Source: Glandiceps talaboti
Taxonomy: Eukaryota; Hemichordata; Enteropneusta; Spengelidae
Assembly (NCBI RefSeq): GCF_964340395.1
Contig: NC_135567.1
Coordinates: 17,955,306 to 18,007,805 of the forward strand
Direction: 5' to 3'
DNA: 52,500 nt
In this document: in pieces, positions 33,614 to 46,789 of the stretch
Layout: every line of letters starts with the position of its first letter
Position numbering within the stretch: the first letter of the stretch is position 1
Notes under the pieces: generated by a model
What the model was told of the DNA's origin: nothing
The model's database searches: none
Seen by the model: the letters and a program-made list of their open reading frames with translations, nothing else
Made by a program: the position numbers and the translations under genes

Positions 33614-33687
33614 GACGCATTAGCTCAGCTGGCTAGAGCACTTTGGCTAGTATTCAGGGGACGTGGGTTCCAATCCTACACGTGTCG
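33614..33687 (+). tRNA. tRNA-like sequence, Thr(AGT)-type or pseudogene
   Basis: The acceptor arms GACGCAT and ACGTGTC pair at six of seven positions with one G-U. The D arm is GCTC/GAGC with a perfect A box (TAGCTCAGCTGG). The T arm GTGGG-TTCCAAT-CCTAC has a B box differing by one base (GGTTCCAATCC). A T5 run follows at 33689. The anticodon arm is poor: TTTGG/TCAGG with three G-U pairs and loop CTAGTAT, plus one extra base. A degraded tRNA-Thr or tRNA-derived remnant is more likely than a working tRNA. Confidence 0.4.
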
Positions 33688-33799
33688 GTTTTTCTTTCCT
33701 CAATTTGATTAGATTTATGCATTTTATTGTTTATTAATCAACAAGTTGTCTCGATTACAAGCTCATATATATATAAAGATGAACTAAATACTATACACA

Positions 33800-36720
33800 C
33801 AAAGAATAAAAAGTGCTAAAATTGATCTTAAAATAATATCAATTTGATAAAACTTTCCTAACAAACATTAAAATAATCAAACAAGTCAACAGTCTGAAAA
33901 TTGTCCATGGAGATAAAAAAAAATGACTGTGTCCTTGATGAAAATGAAAATTTATGATGTTTGTACGAACATAAGGTGGTCCAAACAGTTGATGAGGATG
34001 TAGATAAATTGATGGGACGTCAAACGTTGACATGTGTATCTATGTCAGGTACATTTTAACTTGAATTCAGAATTTTCATTCCGTCTGGGAATTTTTGTCT
34101 ATTCCCAGGATAGAAGAAATTCTCGACAAAACTCAAATGAATATCTTAGTTAAAATATCTCAACGTTTGATATTTTGGAGGATAAGAATTTCAGTTGTAA
34201 GCGATCGAATGAAAATGATAATTTACAGGGATATGGAACGCAATATAAAATGTAATTATTTTTTCTGATGAAATATAATGCAGTGAAGGTGCATATATAA
34301 ATCATACAATAAACGGACTGGCCAGTCAATGCAACAGCTGTTTTCCATATACAACATAATGCAGACAATGTTCTAGCTCCAGATATCCATAATTTAAGTC
34401 AATCTCCTACAATTCAGCACAAAATGCTGGTATGTTCGGTTAGTTTCGTACACTTCATCAAAACGTGTGTGCTGTAATGTATATAGTGTCTCAACTCTTA
34501 CAATATTTCAGGAATGTTTGTCAAATTTATTACATTACCGTTCCTTTGAAACCTATTTAGTCGTCACAAATGTGACCTTATTGTTGTCAACATAATAAAC
34601 CTACTGATTGTTCTATTAAATGTAACGGTAGGCAATTCACTTCGTATGTTTATTGATTGCACTACAATAAAATACATCCGGGCGTTTATAGTTACAACAC
34701 GCTCTCTCTTCGAATTTACCAACTCAAAATCTGTAATTTTTTAAAATTCTTCTCACATCATATCTTCATTTTAGATTATAATGATGTTTATAGTCTGTCT
34801 TTATACAATGGTTCTAAAATTAAAGAAGAAAAATGAGATTATTTCAATTTTTTTTTTAAAAAGTGGCAGACGAAAACTGGCATATATATTTTACATGTGA
34901 TATAAACCATATCAACTGGTAATTAACTCAATACTTGTATTCCATATGGTTACGTTCCATTTCAGTAAAACCTCTTTAAGAGAAAATATGAATTCTATAT
35001 CCAGATAAAATATTTCATAACTGTATCATTTCAAACCACAATTGATATAAATCATTTTGAGATAATTATTGCAACTTTTAAGTCGAACAGTAAGTCTAGA
35101 TATGAAGATAAAACATTCATTTTGAGCGCAGAAATAACGTCGATATAGCAATGAGCGGTAGTAACAGGATGATTCAATCATGCCAAGGCTCCTAGACTAG
35201 TTTTGTTTGTTTGTTTGTTTGTTTGTTTGTTTGTTTCCCAAAATTCCTCGTCCCTGTGTACAGTAGGGCTCTTCTAAGCCACATTTGCCAGTTCGTTTAT
35301 CTCTATATCAGAGAGGTTGTGCCTTGCAGAGTTTGTTGAACTGAATTTCCAGCCTCACCAATGTTCGCTCTTTCACGTCTCCATCGTAGAAATATGTGGA
35401 GCAAACAAACAAACAAACAAACAAACAAACAAACAAACAAAAACAAACAAACAAACAAACAAAAAGCTTATAGTTAAAGCAGTTTGTGTAAAAGCAGCCC
35501 CGTTTTGGTGCAATTTTTAAAATCAAATTTTGAATACATGTTTATCTAGTCTAAAAGTGAAAAAAGCTCGTTTGCATAAAATGAAATCTCTATATTAATC
35601 TGAGGTTAGAATAACTTTATACTAACAGATGTCACATTCCAAAAGCCGGCAACCTCGACCCAGGCTGCAATTAAATGGCGCTGATTTGCAAAACACATTC
35701 TACACAAGCTTTATAAAATTTGGCTTAAAGACATTTTTTAACCTCTTCAACCAAACATATGTTTAAAACTTTAATATTTTACTGTTTTCTTGAATAAAAT
35801 AACTAACTTTGACATTAATTTTGGTTTCAAAGTAAAAAGTAAGATAGGTTTTAGGTTTCCAGACCAAAATGATAAAAAATGTACTGAAATAATGAATCAA
35901 AATTCAAAATTTATGGCAGTCGTTTTTGGCGGGAAAATATGTTATGTTTTGGCAGGCAAACTACCAAGAGCATTATTCTCATTGTCAGCAGATATACAAA
36001 GTAGTGGGTAGGGTTCTTTCATTCCCCAGGAGGGAAGTTTTTCTCTTAATATGAATTTCTCATTTGATGTGAAATAAAGAAAATTTGCATTTAGTTTGAG
36101 AGTAGACAATATAACGAAAGAGAGAGACAACTATTTTGCTCTAGGTGGGAACATTTGAGTGTTTGTTGCCTAGCTAGTAGCTATGGAAACGATTAGACTG
36201 CTGCGTTACTCTTTGTCGTGTTGTTGTTGTATGTATAGCATCCCTCTTTGCAGTGCCTGAACCATTAATCTAGTTACCATGGTAACCAATGATAGTACAT
36301 TTTATGCCGAAACCTAGGAATAATTATTCATCGAAATTTTATTGCGAACAGAGTAGAACCTCAATCTGTTTCACAGCCTGAGGGGTAACCATGAATTAGT
36401 CACAGCAGCGAGATTATTTTATGGTTTAAAAAGCAAAGAAATGTCTCACCGTGTGGTAAATTTTACAACTGGGTATGTTTTTGTCGATATATGCATCATT
36501 ACTGACGATTTCCTCTTAGCAAGTTAGATACCATTTATCCTGGATCACACATTTTAAGCTATATACCATCACGACATGTTTAATTCGTCATTCATTTGAT
36601 TGACCTGTATGTAGCATGACGTCGTCAATTTAAACACAATTTTTAAACTCATAATTGGTACCAGCTTAACAATTTCTTTCATTCACTGTGTGATTACAAG
36701 CGTTTACTGATTCTGTATAT
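33800..36720. other. Intergenic DNA without a recognised gene
   Basis: AT-rich and mostly single-copy looking. Its one clear structure is an inverted pair of (GTTT)n at 35203-35235 and (AAAC)n at 35403-35462. Open frames here are short and lack domains. Confidence 0.6.
35203..35462. repeat. (GTTT)n and (AAAC)n inverted tetranucleotide pair
   Basis: Eight GTTT units and about fourteen AAAC units face each other across about 165 bases, able to pair as a hairpin with a large loop. Confidence 0.9.
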
Positions 36721-36760
36721 TGCAATATTGGATCGATATATATAAATGGAACAATCATCC

Positions 36761-37147
<387 letters not shown>

Positions 37148-38229
37148 TATATATTTAATACTATTAACTTTATTGTCAATATGTGTATGAAAATATGTTT
37201 TCATACACATTTAAGTATTCCACCTATTACTGTGACTATATATTTATGTCCTTGTACAAAGTCCAATACGTGTTGAATACAAATACAATCAGCTTTCAAT
37301 GTGAGGTCAAGGGTCAATACACACTTAAGGCCAACATCTGCTACACCAATGTATTTTTTGAATACTTAAAGTTTACACAAATATATGCGTAGTTATTTTT
37401 GATGAATATTAACAATTCAGATAGAGAGACTGAGATCTCCTGAAAGAGAATACTTTCTACTCTATCGATATAGATCAATAAAAGTAGCGTTAATGTGTTA
37501 TTGTTGATACAAACAGGTATGTTTGTCCAAAGTCGTTTCATCGTTCTCACGAAACAGTATATTTTCCATTCACAAATTTGTGTCACGTGTGCTACCATTG
37601 ACGCAAAGAAGTATGGTTGTTTTACGACGTTGAATCATTGACGTTGTATGAGACATCATTCAGATTTCAACAAATAATTACTGAACCTTTAGAAAATTTA
37701 GTAGAAAAACAAATAATTGTGACAATCTCAACTAACTTTTTGACGTGTCTGATGAGTGTCGGCCATGCCACCTGTAAGATCCCCTAGGAGGTGTATGCAG
37801 ACCAAAATGGCTGCTTTTAGAACGCAGGTGTTCACTTCACACATTACGTAACAATTAATCATCATGGAAACGAATGTTTTAGAACTTAATGGAACTATAA
37901 AGAAATTCTAATGTATTTTCAACACACATAAATAGATGAAATTCAATTGATGTATAAATATATGGTTCTAAATTTTAGTAAATGTGAAATAGTGATACTG
38001 CTGAAATCGATCAAGCGTCCACGTTTAAATGTTTCAAGCTGTGCTGAAACTTCCTACTAGCAATGCGTTTCTCTATTGATCAAAATATTATATTTCGCTC
38101 CCCGGTGTTTACTTTTAAGCAGATTTGGGATAAGACCAAGACCGGCTAGTCTACAAGACACATTGCAAATATACCCATGCATAAAGAAAACTAACAACGT
38201 TACTGATACTGTACTAAACCCAGTGCACA

Positions 38230-38625
38230 GCTGGTGTTCTGTGTTATATGACAAATTCTGGTGTTCTGTGTTATCTGACAAACTCTGGTGTTCTGTGTTA
38301 TATGACAAACTCTGGTGTTCTGTGTTATCTGACAAACTCTGGTGTTCTGTGTTATCTGACAAACTCTGGTGTTCTGTGTTATCTGAGAAACTCTGGTGTT
38401 CTGTGTTATATGACAAACTCTGGTGTTCTGTGTTATCTGAGAAACTCTGGTGTTCTGTGTTATATGACAAACTCTGGTGTTCTGTGTTATCTGACAAACT
38501 CTGGTGTTCTGTGTTATATGACAAACTCTGGTGTTCTGTGTTATATGACAAACCATGGTGTTCTGTGTTATATGACAAACTCTGGTGTTCTGTGTTATAT
38601 GACATACTCAGTACATGGCTTGTGT
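38230..38625. repeat. 27-bp minisatellite
   Basis: About fourteen copies of a 27-bp unit, CTCTGGTGTTCTGTGTTATM plus TGACAAA, with A/C and C/G variants. The unit length is a multiple of three and lacks stops in several frames, so long open frames appear on both strands (to 207 codons). Flanking sequence gives no start context, splice signal or domain, so they are treated as by-products. Confidence 0.95.
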
Positions 38626-38699
38626 TCTGTGTTACATTGCAAGCTCAGGGCATGGCTGGTGTTCTGAGATATATAACAAACCAATGTGTCAGTGTGTAG

Positions 38700-40340
38700 T
38701 GATAGCAAGATTTATCTAGTTAACATTATGTCTTAATAGTGATTAATGAGGCAAACTTTATTATTTTAAACAAAGGAATTGTGGGTAGTTTTAGCAAGGC
38801 TTGTGATAAGCAAACTATATGCCTAAGATGGCCGAAAGAATCATGTTGCAATGATTGATGAAATGAAATACTTTGACCACAAACATGATTAATCATGAAA
38901 TACATTTTTTTAAGGCTGACATTTTCATAAATTGTATTTCTCAATTTTCGAATCATTTTGCTTTTTTCTATGGTAAATGTATCAATTATTGATTTAGCCA
39001 CGGCTTGTCTGAACATGTTGTATATTAAACGTGTGATAACATGTAATGAACAGTTTGTCCATTGTGTTATAGGCAATTGGATTTAATGCAAACATTACAG
39101 GGATCAAATAAACACACTATTAACAAAACGCTCATTGTTGTTTGGAAAACATGGAAAGCACATTTATTTTACACATTTAGTTAATACTGTTCTGGTGTGT
39201 CCAGATAAATATTTGCATTCTAAAAAGTTGTTCATGAGGCCAAATAATAAAATAGTGTGTTTCTGATAACCCTACCGACCGTAGTTTAAGCCCCCAATCC
39301 TAAACATTTTTTGCAAGGAAAAAGGTAAAATGGCAACAATTTTGCTTGTGTTCCCAGTTCACCTCATGCCTGTGCCTCATCTGTGGTGACTTTTTAATTA
39401 TAAAATATCGTATAACAGAGAGAAACCAGGTCTTTTTAGACTATAACAGTACAGTCTGCATAAGGTGTTCGTCTACTTAACTTATAATTCTCTTCATTTA
39501 CTTCTTTTACACCTCTCAAACTCTCATAGACGTATTATGACGGATGAGTATCTTATCTTATAATTCAAAAAAAAAATATTGAAGTGAAATAATATAAAAT
39601 TATGACCTACCTACCATATTTTCTGAAGTCATGTTATAGGAAACAAATATTTTTTTAATGTTGCCTTATACGCATACCGTATGTCTATGTTAACCCAGTA
39701 CAAGTTATCCATATTGTAGAGTAGTTTGAATGTAAATATATTCAGAAAAATAGCTATAGTTAGTTAAATACCCTGTATATTATATTTAACTATGAGAAGG
39801 TAGTTTAAATATTGATTTTAACAAATGAAGTGGACTGGAGTGGGTTGAATTAAAATCCTGAAAATTAGTAGTAATTATCATTTCACACCTTCATTAGAAT
39901 AATTTTGATGTGAATGGGGTGCAAGGATTGATTGCTTTATATGCTCATAATGAAAAACCGTACAATTAGCCAAATATTTACCAAACTTTAACAAGTATAA
40001 TTTTTACAAAAACAGACCGAATATTTCCTTTTTTGGGCTCATTTTACAATAAATTGGACTTTGTTCAAACTTGATAAAACAATTATGACAAAATTAGTAA
40101 ATGTTTGACAAAATGTGACACAGTGTACCGAATAACAAAGGCGGGCAACCGTAAGTTTAGATTTTCATTCGTTCCGATATCAAATTTAATTATCTCAGCT
40201 AAAAGTCTAAAATAAAAGGCAAAAAATTGGGGTCTCAGAGATTGTAGAAGGTAGACAAACGTTGAAGGGACGAAAAGGCGCGAAAATAAAACAGATACAC
40301 ACAGGCATACAGAGAGTGACGGAAAGTTGTTGAGTAAAGT
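38700..40340. other. Intergenic DNA without a recognised feature
   Basis: AT-rich, no repeat family or coding segment recognised. Confidence 0.5.
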
Positions 40341-40363
40341 TAGTTATTATCACCAAACTCACT

Positions 40364-40448
40364 CACAGACAGACAGACACAGACACAGACAGACAGACAG
40401 ACAAACATACATACATACATACATACATACATACATACATACATACAT

Positions 40449-40493
<45 letters not shown>

Positions 40494-40510
40494 GACAGAC
40501 ACATACATAC
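40364..40510. repeat. Compound (CAGA)n/(CATA)n microsatellite
   Basis: CAGA, CATA (about 40406-40450) and CAGA blocks in tandem, the same design as the array at 31898-32190. Confidence 0.97.
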
Positions 40511-40939
40511 GAACGCGCACACACACAGTTACATACAGGAAAGGGCGAAATTGTTGAGACTCAAGTTAATTATTATGACTATGCTTGGTGATATCACAGA
40601 CACACAGACACATGAAATATTGGAAAGAGAAGAGAAATATTGAGTATACTATTGAATTACTTATAATCAGTAGTCTAGACGATGCATCGTTTTTTCAAAT
40701 ATACATAAATTGTGACAGAGAGGAACAGGTGGGTTAATAACAGCTCGCCAAGGTGTCATCCCTTGATATTAAACTATGTCATTGTTTAGATGATTGACAG
40801 GTATGGCTAGGAATGTTAATTACCTTTTAAGAAGACAGGTGTCCTTTTCTTGGTGGGCATGCGCAGTTCGTTATTATATAGCTTGCATATCCCTAGCCTT
40901 GCAAAATGCATAATCTTGGGAGACATCTATTAGGGGAAT

Positions 40940-41100
40940 ATGTGCACATAACATTTTGCAATGTATTGAGTTTCAAACACAGACTTTGTCAATGTTGTTT
41001 CGCATTGATTTTTTTCAAGTAGGAAGCCATGATGAAATTCTTTTAAATTTAACAAAATAAATATCCAATCTCCCTTTATATGACCACTTATAAAATATGA
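40940..41100 (-). mobile_element. Family D foldback element, half copy
   Basis: Carries TTTTGCAATGTATTGAGTTT, AATGTTGTTTCGCATTGA, TTTTTTTCAAGTAGGAAGCC and the terminal TATATGACCACTT. It matches only the right arm of the copies at 10526 and 51770. Confidence 0.7.
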
Positions 41101-41364
41101 TTACTTTATAATTCCCAGTTGTCACGTCTGATTAAAGTAGGTTTGAAGACTTGATTATGAATTTATCAAGGGAAATCACATGAAATGATTGCATTATTAA
41201 TCAAGTCAGACAATCAACAGAACACATCAGATTACAGGAAATCAAGCTGATGTTTGGTTGATGAGGTCACAGTTTCCTGCGTACTTATGTAATGTCAAGT
41301 TGATGTATGGACAGATTACTGGAAATTTATGTTTTGTAGATATGGTGTCATCACTTCCTGGGTA

Positions 41365-41565
41365 GACAGACAGACAGACATACATACATACAATACATAC
41401 ATACATACATACATACATACATACATACACACATACAATAATACAACTATGGCATTCAGTAGTCGATTCGGTAAAGGTATGATTGATATACTAATTAATC
41501 TATGCACCTTTATTCAAAGCAGCAGAGTGAAAAATATTCTATCATTGTAATGTACAATACATACA

Positions 41566-41597
<32 letters not shown>

Positions 41598-41712
41598 ATA
41601 ATACAACTATAGCATTCAGTAGTCGATTCGGTAAAGGTATGATTGATATACTAATTAATCTATGCACCTTTATTCAAAGCAGCAGAGTGAAAAATATTCT
41701 ATCATTGTAATG
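41365..41712. repeat. Tandem duplication of about 170 bp around (CATA)n
   Basis: Both copies have a CATACATA run followed by AATACAACTATGGCATTCAG, GTATGATTGATATACTAATT and AAATATTCTATCATTGTAATG. The unique part (about 115 bp) differs at one position only (TATGGC/TATAGC), so the duplication is recent. Confidence 0.95.
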
Positions 41713-41719
41713 TTAAAAT

Positions 41720-44160
41720 TATTATCCACGAAAAACGTTAGCTTTGCAATCTGGGTAAATATTTAAAACAGGCACAGATTTTACATTCTACATATACATT
41801 GCCTATATAACGTTCTCCACTACATTATATTTTTCATTCGGAACCTTTTCCCTTTGTGATATTCTTTGTTTCTTTTTGCATTGAACCGACGAGCGGAAAT
41901 TATGTTAATAAAAAATAAAATTGAATAATCATTGTAATAGGCCTACCTATGCGACATATTTATTTTTATATTTTTCTATATACGTTCTCCTCTTGGCTAT
42001 ATGGTCTCGTTGCCTAGCAACTCAGTGAATTATCAGTTTTCTACCCTAGAAATGAGTTTAGCTCTGACAGCTTAATGTTAAACTTTTAAATCTAGGATAT
42101 TACTAATCTTGTGATAAAATTAACTATCTCTGCTAGGATGTAATACATTATATCCAGGGTCGCTTTCTCTCAGATGTTGCCAGATTTTAAAAACATTATT
42201 CATAGACCACGCCCTAATAATCTGCTTCATTGTGTGACTTTTGTGACGTGAATTTAGATATGAATATAATGCTATTTCAGTTAATATTTTTGCACCTGCG
42301 CAAATATTACTTCTTTTTTGTTCATAGCTGAATTATTTCTACAAGAGGAAGACAGTTGGTAGTTTGAAAACGAATGTACTAATACGGTAGGCTTTATCAT
42401 TAGTTCATTTGGATCAGTATGTTTACTGGTTAAAGTATAATATTTTTATGATTTAAATCACTGGCTTTACAGTTTTGTCATTTAAATATTGAACGTGTCA
42501 TCTGGTGTTATGTAAAGTCCTGGCTTCATCATTTGCAGTATGAACACTGTCGATTGATGTCAGGTAAAGTTGTTTCATCTATTTTTTTGCATCTTCAAAA
42601 TATTTTTTTAAACCTTTGTTTCTCGCCTTGTGACCACCCATGTCTTTAATTTCAATTAGTTGTCATAGGGGATGTATATAATTTATCTACAATTGTATAC
42701 ACATGTCGGCCTAGAAAGTGTCTTTGCGATCACTGGCAGTAAATCTGTTAAATTAAACAAATAAATCAAGTGCTTTCAACAAAATGCTATTCAAGGACTG
42801 TAATAAAACCATTTTTTATACTTTATCACGAGCCTTGCACCCTTTGTAATAACAGAACAATTCAATAATATGTCGAATCATGGATATAGCACGAATATCA
42901 AATACTATGAATTGAATGATTATAAATACATGTGTAATATACAGTAACGCACGATTCATGAGTATACCACTGTTACTATAAATGAGATTGAACTGGTTGA
43001 AATTTACGCATGATATACATTTCCTGTCATTAGAAATATGTCGTCTTGGAAACCTTGAAAATATTCTCCCTAATATTCAGATTTTTAGCAAAATATGAAA
43101 TAAAATGAAGATCACAATGACAATAATATAAACCCCTATTTGAAATATTAACAATTATACCATGCTCAAGCCAAACAAAAAATATGGAATATATACTCTG
43201 GTCGTTCTACATCACGACAACGCGCGTCTATGTCACAACAACGCTTGTGTACTGGTACTGCTGTGTTCGAAATATGAGTCAAAATGTTCAAAATTGCCAT
43301 TACTATCCACGATTTTTCTTCGATATTACTGAAACTAGTATAATTATGTCATTCTCCAATATTTTTCTTCATTCGGCCGTCTAGCGACTCGTAGTGACAA
43401 AACCCTTAGGTCATGAGTATTTTCCGGCTGAATTAAAACAATACAGGGGGAATAACATATAATTATTACACATCTGAGCTAAATTATTTAGTCATGTGAA
43501 AGTCTGTGTATGTTATTATTAATTTGATACACTATGTCATGTACTTTTATGCTATAAACATATGTAGATTGTTCCAATGTACTCAAATATCTGTACTAAT
43601 ATTATAATATATAAGTAGCCGATTCATCTATTTCCATATGTGTTTACTGTAGTGGGTGTGTCACAACAAACACATACCTAAATCGAGAATTTGTACAGAG
43701 TTACCTTATGGTTCACTCCTTGCTTTATATTGACGCCAAGTTGACCTTTGACATTTTCTGTATACAACATATGTGAACGACATATTAGACCAATTTTGCA
43801 ATATCTTTTTAAATTTTGTCACGAATGATCAAATCTAACATATTACATGAGATATTGAACGGTACATTTTTCTTTCCTGTGCAAAATTAACTTGATTTGC
43901 ACAAAAATTTACCAAAATTAAGAGCTTTGTTCATTAATGTTATCTGCTTCTGGCAGGAAAGTGTTTTTTGTTGCCTAGGCAACACTTGATAAGAATCATT
44001 GTAGAACAATGTGGCATAATACTAGGCATGCAGAAAATTAGGTTTCTGCATAAGTTCCACAATGTATTTATGAATATTACTAGAAATATTAGTGCATCTG
44101 TAGTCTGCATCATATGACCTATAATGACCCCAAAGTGTATAAATCACAAACGTGAAGCCA
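41720..44160. other. Intergenic DNA upstream of MFSD6
   Basis: No coding recognised. It contains repeat family C copy 3 (43165-43450) and otherwise AT-rich unique-looking sequence. If the first exon near 33264 belongs to MFSD6, all of this is intron. Confidence 0.5.
43165..43450 (+). mobile_element. Dispersed repeat family C, copy 3
   Basis: ATATGGAATATATACTCTGG, CTACATCACGACAACGC, TGTGTTCGAAATATGAGTC, TTCTCCAATATTTTTCTTC and the 3' hairpin around CCTTAGGTCATGAGTATTTT match the copies at 22044 and 26056. Confidence 0.75.
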
Positions 44161-44199
44161 TAGACATATCGTTATGAAAAATTGTAATTTTAATAAATT

Positions 44200-44600
44200 T
44201 TAATTTTGCTTGCACATTGTATAAATTATTTTGAGGTGAATATATTTATTTTGTTATATGAGAATAAATTCCTTTTAACATTTTCCTGGTAAGCTAAAAG
44301 TATATAAATAAACAAAAATGACAAGTTCTTTACATTTGTTTATTTAAAAGATTCTAAAAATATAATTTCTAGAAACTGTTGAACTATAATATTTGTATAA
44401 CAAATTGTAAACTTGATCAACTCTAACTATTTATGCTTGTACATGGTATACATTGTGTTGAGGTGAATTACACAAACAAATTCCCTTTTTACAGTTTCCT
44501 TGTAAGTTCATATTGTATCTAACAGAAAAATAATGACAATTCCTTTAAATTTGTTTATGTTATAGATTCAAAAGATGGAATTTCTAGACTTCCTGTGATA
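44200..44600 (+). repeat. Old tandem duplication directly upstream of MFSD6 exon 1
   Basis: Copy 1 (about 44205-44385) and copy 2 (about 44430-44600) share TGCTTG.ACAT, GAGGTGAAT, AAATTCC.TTTTAACA, CTTTA.ATTTGTTTAT and the AGATTCTAAAAAT..AATTTCTAGA / AGATTCAAAAGATGGAATTTCTAGA end. In copy 2 the shared end follows TATGTTATAG, a possible acceptor of the first coding exon; in copy 1 the AG is changed (TATTTAAAAG). Confidence 0.65.
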
Positions 44601-44654
44601 GAAGGGTATAGCGATTTAGTATCGTGAGGCACTTGACAACAGTCTTAAATTAAA

Positions 44655-46754
44655 ATGGCGGACGGCAATCCAGAAGCAAAGACAATGACAGAAGACAAAG
44701 AATTACACGAATTACCGGCAGACGACACTGAAAAGGGCGCCACAACAGAACATAAATCTAAGTGTAAAGATTGTATGCGCATTAATACGAGGCTTCTACC
44801 TTCAAAGATGTTTTATTTCTTTTTCTTTGGCGGTATTGGTGCTTTGTTTCCATATTTAACAATTTATTTCAAACAGCTTGGTCTTGATCCACTAAGAATT
44901 GGTCTACTAAGTGGCATTCGTCCTTTTATTGGTTTCCTAAGTGGGCCAATATGGGGTGCCATTGCAGATAAATACCGTAAGCGACGTCTGCTTCTTATGT
45001 TGTCTCTGTGTGGGTGGATTGGAATGCTGTTAGCAATAGGATTTATACCCCCGGCTGACCAAGGCCCATGCCCTGTATCACCAGCCCTTGTTAAACAATA
45101 TTTGGAGAAAGAGAATAAAACTGCCAGGTCACTATATTCGGCCAGCGCCCCCTATCGGAAAAGTAGATCGATGGGTATTGTTACACATATGACGTGTGGA
45201 CGTTGTGAACTGCCGGATATAGTAACGAATGTTGCTGAACCGGATTTTGAGGATGAGGTTATAGAAAAGGTTGGAGGAACAAGTGTTGACCTTGCAAAAA
45301 GAGAATTGATAGATGAGGAAACTAATATAGAGTCTACAGTAGCCATGATGAGAAACCAGGAAGATAGCAGTTGGTTGTACGATCCTGATAGTTTGGAAAA
45401 AGTGTTCTTAATTCTAATGACGTTAATAATTTTTGGTGAAATTACACAATCACCAACAACGGCTTTAGCTGACACTTCTACCCTCGATAATCTTGATGAG
45501 AATTATGATAAATACGGTAATCAAAGAGTTTGGGGTGCAGTTGGACTCGGTGCAAGGTGAGAGTTTTGGTTGAGAATCTAAATTTGCATATGATGTTTAG
45601 GACTATATTCATACAAGAATTAGATAATGTACAAGTCTCAAGACAATTAGCTATTTCAGCTTCAATTGGTTCTGTGTTATAAATCTTGGTGACTATATTC
45701 ATACAAGAATTAGATAATGTACAAGTCAAGACAATTAGCTATTTCAGCTTCAATTGGTTCTGTGTTATAAATCTTGGTGACTATATTCACACAAGAATTA
45801 GATAATGTACAAGTCAAGACAATTAGCTATTTCAGCTTCAATTGTTTCTGTGTTATAAATCTTAGTAACTATTATTCACACAAGAATTAGATAATGTACA
45901 AATTTCCAGACAATTAACTATTTCAGCTTCAATTGTTTCTGTGTTATAAATCTTAGTAACTATATTAACACAAGAATTAGATAATGTACATGTCAAGAGA
46001 ATTAGCTATTTCAGCTTCAATCCTTTTTGTGTTATAAATCTTAAATCTTAGTGCCTGTAATATCATAAACCTCATTCTAGAGGGTAAGAAAAGATTTAAC
46101 CATTTAATAAATTGAAGTTATGGTATTGACCAATATTTAGTCTAGAGACAATCTTTAGCTTCGAATCTCAAAATATTTCTTCATCACATCTAGCTCAACA
46201 AGAAAACGTTACCAAATATTGTTCATGCAAAATGAGTAAACCCCAAACTTTTGATGTAAACAGTGTATAATTTTTATTGTGATGTGAGGAAATATCTATC
46301 AAGTAAAAATATCATGAAGGAGAGGCAATCTTTGTCAAAATATATTTCACTTTTTTTACTTGTTTTAATGAGAAATATTTGTGTATAGCTGAGACATTGT
46401 CGTCAGAGTATATAGGCAACAATAATGATAAAATGACCAGTTATTTTTGTTCTCACACACAGTTCGTTTGCAGTAGGTGCCTTAATTAACTTAACTAGAG
46501 AAACAAAAGTCAAGTGTGGTATCTCAATGGTGTTTAGTGACTATCATGTGGCATTCTACTGCTTTGCTGGTCTAATGGCCGGTGCATTAATTGTGGCCAC
46601 GCAACTGAAATTCAAAGTAAGTGTTCCAAACTCAACATCTGCATTCAACTGTCTATGTGATTGTGTATGTGTTGTGGTGTGTTGTGGTGTGGTGTGGTGT
46701 GGTGTGGTATGATAGTGGTGGTGGTGGTGGTGGTGGTGGTGGTGTGTGTGTGTG

Positions 46755-46789
<35 letters not shown>

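Noticed and set aside
38057-38699. Open frames of 139-207 codons on both strands with nine-residue repeats
   Set aside because: By-product of a 27-bp minisatellite; open on opposite strands alike, which argues against coding.
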